DNA of 17,782 bases, from contig MGUR01000003.1 in assembly GCA_001800075.1 (NCBI GenBank), positions 1 through 17,782 of the forward strand, written 5' to 3'. The first letter of the stretch is position 1. Each line of letters begins with the position of its first letter. Under the pieces are notes generated by a model. The model did no database searches. It saw nothing but the letters and a program-made list of their open reading frames with translations, and was not told where the DNA came from. Below are positions 6,757 through 13,363 of this stretch, one piece after another. Source of the stretch: Elusimicrobia bacterium RIFCSPLOWO2_01_FULL_59_12 (lineage in GTDB: Bacteria; Elusimicrobiota; Elusimicrobia; 2-01-FULL-59-12). Made by a program: the position numbers and the translations under genes.

Positions 6757-7704
6757 ATGGAACGCATTGTTTTTCTGGACCGGAAGACGTGCCGGACGGC
6801 GCTGCGGCCGCCCCGGTTCCCGCATCAATGGCAGGATCACGACACCACCGCCCCGGAGGAACTCGCGGATCGCCTGCGCGATGCGACGATCGTCATCACC
6901 AACAAGGTGCCGCTGCGCGCGCCGCAGATCAATGATCTGCGCGGGCTGCGCTTGATCGCGGTCGCGGCGACCGGCGTGGACGTCGTCGACCTGGACGCCA
7001 GCCGCCGGCTGGGGATCGCCGTGTGCAACCTGCCGCGCTACACGCTGAACTCGGTGCCAGAGCATGTCTTCATGCTGATGCTCGCGCTTCAGAGGAATTT
7101 ATTCAACTATCGCAAGGCCGTCACGTCCGGACTCTGGGCGAAATCGCCCATTTTTTCGCTCCTGGACTATCCGATCCACGACCTGGCCGGCTCCACGCTG
7201 GGGATTATCGGCTACGGCGCTCTGGGTCAGGAGGTGGAAAAGCGCGGCCGCGCCTTCGGGATGGACATCCTGATCGCCGAGCGCAAGGGAGCATCGCCGG
7301 TTCGTTCCGGCCGCGTCCCATTCGAGGAGGTCCTGCGCCGGAGCGACATCGTCACCCTGCACTGCCCGCTCACCCCGGACACCCGCCACCTGATCGGATC
7401 CCACGAATTGACGCTGATGAAGCCCCGCGCTTTGCTGATCAACGCGGCCCGCGGCGGCCTGATCGATGAATCCGCATTGGCCAACGCCCTTCAATTCGGC
7501 CTGTTGGGCGGGGCGGCGGTGGACGTTCTCAGCCAGGAACCGCCGGCGGCGGACCACCCGCTTCCGGCTCTGGATCTGCCCCGCCTGATCATCACCCCGC
7601 ACATCGGCTGGGCGAGCGAAGAAGCCGTGCGGACGCTGGCGGAGGAGTTGATCTCCAATCTTGAAGCTTTCGTGGCGGGTTCGCCGAAAAATGTCGTGAT
7701 GTAA
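6757..7704 (+). CDS. D-isomer-specific 2-hydroxyacid dehydrogenase (glycerate dehydrogenase-like)
   Basis: A 315-residue NAD(P)-dependent oxidoreductase. The Rossmann motif is IIGYGALG at 150-157. The catalytic triad is present: Arg232 in INAARGGLID, Glu261 in DVLSQEPP and His282 in TPHIGWAS. The N-terminal substrate-domain motif VAATGVDVVDLDA and the segment VCNLPRYTLNSVPEHVFMLMLAL resemble glycerate dehydrogenase/hydroxypyruvate reductase more than SerA, which carries an extra ACT domain that is missing here. It would interconvert a 2-keto acid such as hydroxypyruvate with its D-hydroxy acid in the cytoplasm. It begins 3 bases after DUF4340, so it shares that operon although no functional link is obvious. 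The exact substrate cannot be told. Confidence 0.9.
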   Translation: MERIVFLDRKTCRTALRPPRFPHQWQDHDTTAPEELADRLRDATIVITNKVPLRAPQINDLRGLRLIAVAATGVDVVDLDASRRLGIAVCNLPRYTLNSVPEHVFMLMLALQRNLFNYRKAVTSGLWAKSPIFSLLDYPIHDLAGSTLGIIGYGALGQEVEKRGRAFGMDILIAERKGASPVRSGRVPFEEVLRRSDIVTLHCPLTPDTRHLIGSHELTLMKPRALLINAARGGLIDESALANALQFGLLGGAAVDVLSQEPPAADHPLPALDLPRLIITPHIGWASEEAVRTLAEELISNLEAFVAGSPKNVVM

Positions 7705-7707
7705 CGC

Positions 7708-7736
7708 GGGAACATTTGCCTTTCGGGAGTGTCAAA
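7708..7736 (+). promoter_or_regulatory. Predicted ECF-sigma promoter before the sigma gene
   Basis: GGGAACATTT (7708-7717), N12, TGTC (7730-7733), AAA. GGAAC and GTC are 17 bases apart, as in typical ECF -35/-10 pairs (for example the sigmaE form GGAACTT-N16-TCTRA). The same 10-base and 4-base blocks with identical spacing recur at 9528-9553. The start point would fall at about 7740-7742, at the sigma ATG, so the autoregulated transcript may be leaderless. It begins 4 bases after the preceding stop. Confidence 0.6.
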
Positions 7737-7739
7737 AAG

Positions 7740-8285
7740 ATGGAACCTGACAAAGCGGCTTTTGAAAGTTTGATGCGCCAGACGGGGCCGATGATTTATA
7801 CCCTGGCGATCCGTCTGACCGGAAATCCGGCCGATGGCCAGGATCTCGCTCAAGAAACTTTCATCAAGGCCTATAAAGGGTTCGGGACATTCCGAGGAGA
7901 GAGCGCGGCGGGGACATGGCTCTACCGGATCTGCGTCAATGAATGGAAAAACCGGGTCCGCTATGAGAAGCGGCGTCTTTTCTGGCGCCATGTTTCGTTT
8001 CAATCGAAAGAAAAAGACTCGCCGCCCCGGGATCTAGCCGCCGCCGACCCGCCCCTGGATATCAACCTGGAAGGGTCGGACCGGCAGGCGCTGGTTCAAA
8101 AGGCTTTAGGCCGGCTCGAACCGCAAGAACGTGCTATTCTAGTGATGCGCGACATGGAGGATAAACCCTATGAGGAGATCAGCGCCTTGCTGGATATCCC
8201 GTTAGGCACCGTTAAGTCGCGGCTGGCGCGGAGCCGGGAGCGGCTCCGCCAGCTTTTTACGGCCCTCGGAAAGACCGCGCTATGA
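7740..8285 (+). CDS. RNA polymerase ECF-type sigma factor
   Basis: A 181-residue sigma70-family protein with region 2 at about 10-75 (LAIRLTGNPADGQDLAQETFIKAYKGF, FRGESAAGTWLYRICVNEWKN) and region 4 at about 115-172 (LEPQERAILVMRDMEDKPYEEISALLDIPLGTVKSRL), joined by a charged linker. No region 3 is present, as in ECF sigma factors. The start ATG 7740 places region 2 at the usual distance from the N-terminus; GGGAG lies 10-15 bases upstream but overlaps the predicted promoter. The stop overlaps the ATG of the anti-sigma gene by 4 bases (ATGA), the standard sigma/anti-sigma arrangement. It probably directs core polymerase to GGGAACATTT-N12-TGTC sites, two of which are seen here. Confidence 0.93.
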   Translation: MEPDKAAFESLMRQTGPMIYTLAIRLTGNPADGQDLAQETFIKAYKGFGTFRGESAAGTWLYRICVNEWKNRVRYEKRRLFWRHVSFQSKEKDSPPRDLAAADPPLDINLEGSDRQALVQKALGRLEPQERAILVMRDMEDKPYEEISALLDIPLGTVKSRLARSRERLRQLFTALGKTAL

Positions 8286-9433
8286 GTGAGACTTCCCCGC
8301 ACGTTGCCGACCAACTCTCCGGCTTCATCGACAACCAACTGGACGAGACGGAGCGCTCGGCCGTTGAAACGCATCTGCAGGGCTGCGAGGAGTGCCGGCA
8401 CCGGTATGAAGAACTCACACAGCTTCGCACGACCTTGCAGGACGCTCCGGTGGCAACCCCTCCGGAAAGTTTCTACGAAGGCGTTCTGGCGCAAATCGAA
8501 AAGCCGCCGGCGCGCCGCTTTGCTTTCTCGTTCGGCTTGCCCGCGAAAGCCTTGGCGTCCGCCTGCATCGTGACGCTCGGTTTCTATATTGCGCGTGAGG
8601 TCCGGCAGCCGAATACGCCCAAGGCATCTATGAAGTTCGATCAACAAAAAGCCCGATTGGCTGAACCCCAACCGGCGCCGGTCATCCAGAACAGCCCTCC
8701 GCCGCAACCGGCAGTCGTGCAGCCCCCGGCGCCGCCGCCCATTGCATCGCAACCTTCTTCTCAGCTCAAAAGCGAAATCGCGGCGAAGAAAACGGCGCCT
8801 CCCGCTGCGGTAAATGACCTATCGGCCGAATCGGAACTTCGCTCTACGGTTGATTCGCTCAGTAAAACCCAGCGGAAAGGCGCCGTTGAACGGAACGACT
8901 TCCTGATCGTCCACCCGCCCGTCATCGCGCGCGCCCCCAGCGCATCCCCCGCGGCCTCCGGCAAGGCGACACAGGGGCTTTCTGGAAAATCCGCCAGGGC
9001 GTTGGCTGACGCCAAAGCCAAAGCGTCTGTTGACGTGCGATCGGTCGCCAAGGAATCACCGTTCTCATCCGGCGAGCTCCCGGAGTGGAGAGGAACCTTT
9101 TCGGGGATCAAGACATTCCGAACGGTGGCGATACGAACGCCCCAAGAGTGGGGCCGGCTGTGGCAGGACCACACCGGCTCGCAGCCCGCTTCGACCCCTC
9201 CGAAGGTGGATTTCAACACCTATATGATCGTGGGCGTTTATGCCGGAGAGAAACCGTCCGGAGGCTACTCCATGGAGATCCTCCGGACGGAAGAAACATT
9301 CCCACCCGCTTTGATCGTGTTTTATCGTGAGAATCGTCCTGTCTCAGCTTCCCAAACCGCTGTTTCAACCCAGCCCTTCCATTTATGGGTCATCCCTCAA
9401 TCCACCCTGCCGGTTAAGTACAAAAAACAATAA
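8282..9433 (+). CDS. Anti-sigma factor fused to a PrcB-like extracytoplasmic domain
   Basis: A 383-residue protein with four parts. The N-terminal zinc-finger anti-sigma domain (zf-HC2/ZAS) has His31-x3-Cys35-x2-Cys38 in HLQGCEECR and would bind the sigma factor encoded just upstream. A TM follows at about 80-104. Then comes a long Pro/Ala/Lys/Ser-rich linker (about 105-262). The C-terminal domain (about 265-383) has ELPEWRGTFSGI, a PQEWGRLWQDH helix, VDFNTYMIVGVYAGEKPSGGYS and TQPFHLWVIP; these match the PrcB C-terminal domain first named from the dentilisin protease complex of Treponema. The topology puts PrcB in the periplasm, where it could sense or bind a protease or misfolded protein and relay this to sigma release. 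Domain calls are by eye; the sensing role is inferred. It overlaps the sigma gene by 4 bases. Confidence 0.85.
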   Translation: MSETSPHVADQLSGFIDNQLDETERSAVETHLQGCEECRHRYEELTQLRTTLQDAPVATPPESFYEGVLAQIEKPPARRFAFSFGLPAKALASACIVTLGFYIAREVRQPNTPKASMKFDQQKARLAEPQPAPVIQNSPPPQPAVVQPPAPPPIASQPSSQLKSEIAAKKTAPPAAVNDLSAESELRSTVDSLSKTQRKGAVERNDFLIVHPPVIARAPSASPAASGKATQGLSGKSARALADAKAKASVDVRSVAKESPFSSGELPEWRGTFSGIKTFRTVAIRTPQEWGRLWQDHTGSQPASTPPKVDFNTYMIVGVYAGEKPSGGYSMEILRTEETFPPALIVFYRENRPVSASQTAVSTQPFHLWVIPQSTLPVKYKKQ

Positions 9434-9456
9434 CCTCGCTGTTCTGTGGGAGATTG

Positions 9457-9485
9457 GGGACATAGGTGCCCGGCACCTATGTCCC
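9457..9485. repeat. Perfect 14-bp-arm palindrome (REP-like)
   Basis: GGGACATAGGTGCC, one C, then GGCACCTATGTCCC: a perfect inverted repeat with a single-base centre, 23 bases after the anti-sigma stop. There is no T-tract after it, so it is not a classic terminator. GGCACCTATGTCCC-type palindromes are known to me as REP-like sequences mobilised by Y1/RAYT transposases, but no transposase is in the window. It could also be an operator or an mRNA-stabilising hairpin. Confidence 0.7.
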
Positions 9486-9527
9486 AGGGCTCAAACGTAG
9501 TGCATTTGTTGCCTGGCGACCCTGGTT

Positions 9528-9556
9528 GGGAACATTTCGGCGCAATCGGTGTCCAA
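9528..9556 (+). promoter_or_regulatory. Predicted ECF-sigma promoter before the vWA gene
   Basis: GGGAACATTT (9528-9537), N12, TGTC (9550-9553), CAA. Sequence blocks and spacing equal those at 7708-7736, while the 12 bases between them differ, as expected for a selected promoter rather than a copied segment. Start point about 9561, leaving a leader of about 34 bases that contains GGAGG at 9583-9587. It gives the vWA gene and the second anti-sigma gene their own sigma-dependent transcription. Confidence 0.6.
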
Positions 9557-9594
9557 GGGGCGGACGCATAAATTCTCCCATCGGAGGTTGCGCT

Positions 9595-10731
9595 ATGAAA
9601 CGTTTCAAACGACTGGCGTGTTGTGCCGTTGCCGTATCGATGACCTGCTCGAACAGCTATGCCTGGTATCCGATGCCTCGCCCGAAGCCTTTAGTCCAGG
9701 TGGCGATTCTTTTGGATACGTCGAACAGCATGGACGGCTTGATCGAGCAGGCCAAAAGCCAGCTATGGAAGATCGCCAACGATCTGGCCTATTGCTCGCG
9801 CCGCGGCGAGCGGCCCGTCCTGCAGGTCGCGCTCTATGAATACGGCAACAATGGGCTCAGCCCCGGGGAAAATTACGTCCGGCAGGCGCTGCCCTTCACC
9901 ACCCACCTGGATGAGGTCTCGGAGACGCTGTTTTCTTTGCGCACCCACGGCGGCTACGAGTACTGCGGCGCCGTCATCAAGGATGCGCTGAACGGCCTGG
10001 CGTGGAGTCCGCGGCGAGATGTGTACAAGGTCATCTTCATCGCCGGCAACGAACCCTTCACGCAGGGACCGGTCTATTTCCGCGACGCCCTGGCGCAGGC
10101 GGTCCGCATGGGGATCATCGTCAACCCCATCTACTGCGGGGCCTATGCGGAAGGCGTGCGTACGCAATGGCAGGACGGCGCGATCGCCGGACGTGGCGCG
10201 TACATGACGATTGACTCCGACATCCCGGTGGTTGTGGATCCGACTCCGTATGATGTGGAAATCGGCAGGCTGGGGTCGGAGCTCAACGAGACGTACGTGC
10301 CCTATGGGATTCAAGGACGGAAGGGTTACCAGCTGCAAACCTCGGTTGATCAATTGGCCGCGAGCCGGGAGTCGGCCGGCGCGCTGGCGGAACGTTCGAT
10401 CTACAAAGCCGCGGCGCCCGCCCAGGCATGGGATGCCGTGAGCCATGTGGCTTCCGGCAAGATGAAGGTGGGCGACTTAAAGCGCCATGACTTGCCGGCG
10501 CCCCTGCAAAGCAAATCTGACCCGGAGCTTGATGCCTATTTCAGGGACCAGCAAGCCCGGCGCGCGGCTCTTCGGTCGCGTTTAGAGGAGCTTAAGAAAT
10601 CCCGGGAGGATTTTCTCGCCCGGAAACAGCGCGAACAAGCGGGAGCCCCGATGAGCCTCGATCAGGCGGTTCTCAAAGCGATCCGTGAACAGGCGGGACG
10701 TCTGCAGTTTAAATTCGGAGGGGCCCGGTGA
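9595..10731 (+). CDS. Secreted vWA-domain protein
   Basis: A 378-residue protein. ATG 9595 is preceded by GGAGG with 7 bases spacing and begins a signal peptide (MKRFKRLACCAVAVSMTCSNSYA, cleavage near residue 23). The vWA domain starts at once: QVAILLDTSNSMDGLIEQAK with a MIDAS DxSxS at Asp41-Ser43-Ser45. It continues with LQVALYEYGNNGLS, GGYEYCGAVI and KVIFIAGNEPFTQGPVYFRDA, signatures of a family of secreted vWA proteins I recognise from several environmental phyla. The third MIDAS region reads GNEPF rather than the common TDG. About residues 315-350 are highly charged and helical (EELKKSREDFLARKQREQ), likely a coiled coil. vWA domains bind protein ligands through a metal ion, so a periplasmic or surface binding role is likely. 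It lies between the two anti-sigma/PrcB genes with its own ECF promoter. A longer frame from 9466 would cover that promoter and is rejected. Confidence 0.88.
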   Translation: MKRFKRLACCAVAVSMTCSNSYAWYPMPRPKPLVQVAILLDTSNSMDGLIEQAKSQLWKIANDLAYCSRRGERPVLQVALYEYGNNGLSPGENYVRQALPFTTHLDEVSETLFSLRTHGGYEYCGAVIKDALNGLAWSPRRDVYKVIFIAGNEPFTQGPVYFRDALAQAVRMGIIVNPIYCGAYAEGVRTQWQDGAIAGRGAYMTIDSDIPVVVDPTPYDVEIGRLGSELNETYVPYGIQGRKGYQLQTSVDQLAASRESAGALAERSIYKAAAPAQAWDAVSHVASGKMKVGDLKRHDLPAPLQSKSDPELDAYFRDQQARRAALRSRLEELKKSREDFLARKQREQAGAPMSLDQAVLKAIREQAGRLQFKFGGAR

Positions 10732-10770
10732 ATTGGCACTTGAAAAATCCCATCACAAGAAGATACTCTC

Positions 10771-11553
10771 ATGCGTATGTTGGAAACCGTAACGCATGTC
10801 CTGGGCGAACTCTCCAATTACCTCAATGGGAGGCTGCCGCGCGCCGAGCGCAAGCGGGTGGCGGGCCACCTGGAAACGTGCGCGGATTGCCGGCGGCATG
10901 CCGAAGAGCTCAGCACGCTCCGGAAGATGGTCTATCCCCACCCCGTAAGTTTTCTCGAAAGATTCCCGCTGAAGATACTCATCGCCGTTTGTGCCGCCGC
11001 AGGGGTGGCGCTGACCCTGGGGAAACTCCGCCGGCCGGCTTCGCATCTTTTTTCCAAGCAAAGCGCCGCCCCCCCGGTCACCAAACCGGCCTCGCTGCCC
11101 GCGCCTAAGGAGACTTCGCAGCCTGCAGCGCCCGCACCGCCCCGGCCCGTCGTTGACCCTCCCAAAGCGGCCCCGGGGCAACTGCCTGAATGGCAAGGCC
11201 CGTATTCCGGGATCAGCGACCCCCGTAACGTTGTGCTCCAGACCCGGGAAGAATGGGACACGCATTGGCAGGAACACCACGCCTTAAAGCAACCCCCTCC
11301 CCCGCTGCCGGATCTGGATTTCAGCCAGGTCACGATCGTGGGCGTGCATGCCGGGAGCCTCCCAACCGGGAGTTATGCCATCGAGATTTATGAGATTCAA
11401 CTCTTGCCTGACAATGTGGTCGTTCACTTCCGGGAGACCCCGCCCCTCCCGAATGCCGACCCCTCTGTCCAGCTGATCCAGCCTTACCACCTGCGCGTCA
11501 TCCCCAAAACGACCCTCCCGGTTCGATTTAACCGGCAGCCGATCCTCCCTTGA
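10771..11553 (+). CDS. Second anti-sigma-like/PrcB fusion protein
   Basis: A 260-residue paralogue of the protein at 8282-9433 with the same order of parts. The zinc finger His33-x3-Cys37-x2-Cys40 (HLETCADCR) is followed by a TM at about 67-84, a shorter Pro/Ala/Lys-rich linker (about 88-136) and a PrcB-like domain at 138-260 (QLPEWQGPYSGI, REEWDTHWQEHH, LDFSQVTIVGVHAGSLPTGSYAIEI, QPYHLRVIPKTTLPVRF). The last region lines up along its whole length with the first copy. No second sigma gene lies beside it, so it may share the upstream sigma factor or bind another one. It starts 39 bases after the vWA stop, and the start context AGAAGATACTCTC is a weak ribosome-binding site. Whether the finger still binds sigma is unknown. 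Confidence 0.83.
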   Translation: MRMLETVTHVLGELSNYLNGRLPRAERKRVAGHLETCADCRRHAEELSTLRKMVYPHPVSFLERFPLKILIAVCAAAGVALTLGKLRRPASHLFSKQSAAPPVTKPASLPAPKETSQPAAPAPPRPVVDPPKAAPGQLPEWQGPYSGISDPRNVVLQTREEWDTHWQEHHALKQPPPPLPDLDFSQVTIVGVHAGSLPTGSYAIEIYEIQLLPDNVVVHFRETPPLPNADPSVQLIQPYHLRVIPKTTLPVRFNRQPILP

Positions 11554-11580
11554 TAGCCGGGTCCTAAAATTAGGTACAAT
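11550..11580 (+). promoter_or_regulatory. Possible sigma70-type promoter before the HEAT-repeat gene
   Basis: TTGATA (11550-11555) and TACAAT (11575-11580) each differ from consensus by one base, but the spacing is 19, longer than ideal. A small palindrome CCTAAAATTAGG (11563-11574) fills the spacer. The -35 overlaps the end of the preceding gene. Confidence 0.3.
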
Positions 11581-11595
11581 TAGCGCCACTAACGG

Positions 11596-11620
11596 CCCAC
11601 GAGCTATCGCGGGTCTTTTA
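11596..11620 (+). terminator. Hairpin with U-rich tail directly before the HEAT-repeat start codon
   Basis: CCCACGA (11596-11602) pairs with TCGCGGG (11607-11613) except for one A-C mismatch, with loop GCTA, then TCTTTTACTTTT up to the ATG at 11626. It looks like an intrinsic terminator for the anti-sigma/PrcB transcript, placed where the ribosome-binding site of the next gene would be expected. No Shine-Dalgarno sequence is visible between hairpin and ATG. Confidence 0.4.
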
Positions 11621-11625
11621 CTTTT

Positions 11626-12546
11626 ATGAAGATAAGGACGCTGAGGTCTGTTCTTTGTGTTCAGGTGTTGGCATGGGGGATGGCATTCCCCAGCCTTGCG
11701 GCGGAACCTCGCCAGGACGCGCTGAATCAGTTGCGGTCGCCGGAAGCCATCAAGCGGCGGATCGCTGCCCAGGAATTGGTGAATTTACGCAGCCCGGACA
11801 CGGCCCCGGCGCTGATGCAGGCTCTATCGGACAAAGACGCGTACGTGCGGACCTTGACCGCCCGGGGTCTGGGGTACTTGAGATGGTCGGCCGCCAAGGA
11901 TAAGCTGGCCGAGCTGGCGCTGAAGGATCCCAACGCCGAAGTCCGGCAGACGGCGCTCTTGTCACTTCGTTTCCTCAGCGATCCGGCGACCCGTCCCACG
12001 TTCGAAAAAGCGCTCAAGGACCCCGCGGAAGCGGTCCGCGTGGCCGCCATCAGTTCCCTGGGAGGGTTTAAAGACGTGTCGGCGGTCCCTGTGCTTCTTG
12101 AGTCGTGCAAAGATCCATCGCCGGTCACCCGGCGCAACGTTTTTTCGGCCCTGGGACAAATTGGCGATGCGTCCGCTCTCCCCGGACTGATGCCCGGATT
12201 GAAGGATTCGGACGCCCTCGCGCGGGCAAACGCCGCCCAGGCGCTGGGGATGATCCGCGCGCGGGACGCCGTTCCCGCTTTAAAAAAAGCCCTGGAAGAC
12301 CCTGATACGATGGTGAAGGTATCCGCGGCGCAGGCGCTGGCCCATATGGGCGACTTTTCCGGCCGGCCGATGGTCATGGCGGCCTTGAAGGATCCCAATA
12401 AAATCGCGCGCTTGCTGGCGATCGACGCGCTGGGTGGGTTTAAAGATAGGGGGGCCATCGTCATGCTCGAAAGCCTGGCGAAGGATCCCGATCCGTCCAT
12501 CAAGCTGACAGCCCAGGCGGCGCTTCAGCGGGCCCGGCAGAAATGA
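11626..12546 (+). CDS. Secreted HEAT-repeat protein
   Basis: A 306-residue protein with a signal peptide (MKIRTLRSVLCVQVLAWGMAFPSLAA, cleavage near residue 26), followed by about eight HEAT (PBS-lyase type) repeats with a period close to 31 residues. Each follows the pattern 'A.P.L..AL.D.d..VR..A..ALG.i.d', for example ASALPGLMPGLKDSD and FKDVSAVPVLLESCKD. Such arrays form a right-handed helical scaffold for protein binding, here in the periplasm or outside the cell. The DNA shows a matching period of about 93 bases without near-identical repeats, so the array is old. The stop overlaps or lies just before the start of the barrel gene, so the two are probably translated from one message. Partners are unknown; the nearby anti-sigma/vWA island makes an envelope role plausible. 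Confidence 0.88.
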   Translation: MKIRTLRSVLCVQVLAWGMAFPSLAAEPRQDALNQLRSPEAIKRRIAAQELVNLRSPDTAPALMQALSDKDAYVRTLTARGLGYLRWSAAKDKLAELALKDPNAEVRQTALLSLRFLSDPATRPTFEKALKDPAEAVRVAAISSLGGFKDVSAVPVLLESCKDPSPVTRRNVFSALGQIGDASALPGLMPGLKDSDALARANAAQALGMIRARDAVPALKKALEDPDTMVKVSAAQALAHMGDFSGRPMVMAALKDPNKIARLLAIDALGGFKDRGAIVMLESLAKDPDPSIKLTAQAALQRARQK

Positions 12547-12575
12547 GCGCAAATGAGCACAAAGGAAAAGTGAAA

Positions 12576-13355
12576 ATGGAAAAAGCGAGGATGCCCTTTA
12601 ATCAAAGAACACCCCCCTTCCGCCCCTATTTCTTTTGCCTTTTATCTTTGTGTCTGGTGCTGGGGGCGGGGGGCAGCGCGCGGGCGGATGAAGATGAAGT
12701 CAAAGACGCCTTTTCTCCCATGATCGAAGTCGTGGACATCCCCACGGCGGACATCCTGGACGCGATGACCTACGCCGCCACGTTCCGGTTTTACAGCGAC
12801 GGCGGCCTGACCTCTCGGCTGAATATCGCGCCCCTGAAACGCGTCAACCTCGGCATCTCGTTCGATGCCCAGCGCGTGATTGGCGCCGGCGACCCGCACA
12901 TGATCCGCCCCGCGGTCTATTTCAAACTGCGGGCTCTGGACGGCACCGACTTCTTTCCGGCGGTCGCGCTCGGCTACGACAATCAGGGCATGCTGTGGGA
13001 TGAAACCCTCGACCAATTCAGGCACAGGGAAAAGGGTCTCTATCTGGTCGGCAGTCATGCCCTTTTCTATACGAACCTCGAATTCCACGCGGGCGTCAAC
13101 GTCAATGAATTCGACGAAGACTCCGCCGTCTACGGATTTTTCGGGAGCACGCTCAAGCTCACCCCCAATTTCGCCCTGTTGATGGAATACGACAACATCC
13201 GCAACGGGCGGGACAACCGCTGGAATGTGGGCGGGCGCTTCTGGGTGGCTCCCTATTTCAACGTCGACTTCGCCGCCCGCAATGTCCCGCATGGCGTGGC
13301 CCGGGGCGGCGAGCGCATTCTCCGGCTGAACTACGTGGGGCACTTCCCGCTGTAA
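12576..13355 (+). CDS. Predicted outer-membrane beta-barrel protein
   Basis: A 259-residue protein. AAAGGA at 12561-12566 with 9 bases spacing supports ATG 12576; an in-frame ATG at 12543 overlapping the HEAT stop would add 11 residues. A signal peptide (PYFFCLLSLCLVLGAGGSARA) is cut before DEDEVK. The mature part starts with VVDIPTADILDAMTYAATFRFYSDGG, then has alternating short strands with loops and turns (RVNLGISFDAQRVIG, IRPAVYFKLRALDG, FFPAVALGYDNQG, EFHAGVNVNEFDE, FALLMEYDNIR, WNVGGRFWVAPYFNVDFAARN). It ends in an outer-membrane-like C-terminus, ILRLNYVGHFPL. I recognise the family as recurring in Omnitrophota-like genomes and distantly YjbH-like. Function unknown; it could be a pore or envelope structural protein. 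It is followed 8 bases later by accA. Confidence 0.72.
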   Translation: MEKARMPFNQRTPPFRPYFFCLLSLCLVLGAGGSARADEDEVKDAFSPMIEVVDIPTADILDAMTYAATFRFYSDGGLTSRLNIAPLKRVNLGISFDAQRVIGAGDPHMIRPAVYFKLRALDGTDFFPAVALGYDNQGMLWDETLDQFRHREKGLYLVGSHALFYTNLEFHAGVNVNEFDEDSAVYGFFGSTLKLTPNFALLMEYDNIRNGRDNRWNVGGRFWVAPYFNVDFAARNVPHGVARGGERILRLNYVGHFPL

Positions 13356-13363
13356 GGAACCCA

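Noticed and set aside
9087..9120. GGAACCTTTTCGGGG...GAC as a third ECF promoter
   Set aside because: It lies inside the coding part of the PrcB-like domain, lacks the ACATTT block and has no GTC at 17 bases.
9466..9594. Longer N-terminus for the vWA protein
   Set aside because: It starts inside the 29-base palindrome, covers the predicted ECF promoter and would bury the signal peptide. ATG 9595 has a good GGAGG.
10728..11108. Open frame overlapping the vWA stop and the second anti-sigma gene
   Set aside because: It is out of frame with the zinc finger/TM protein, which has clear domain features, and its own translation shows none.
11626..12546. Regular repeats considered as a CRISPR or DNA tandem array
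   Set aside because: The period of about 93 bases comes from protein HEAT repeats; the DNA units are not near-identical and no direct-repeat/spacer pattern exists.
12543..12575. Alternative ATG for the barrel protein overlapping the HEAT stop
   Set aside because: Possible through translational coupling, but ATG 12576 has AAAGGA at a good distance and gives a shorter leader before the signal peptide. The mature protein is the same.
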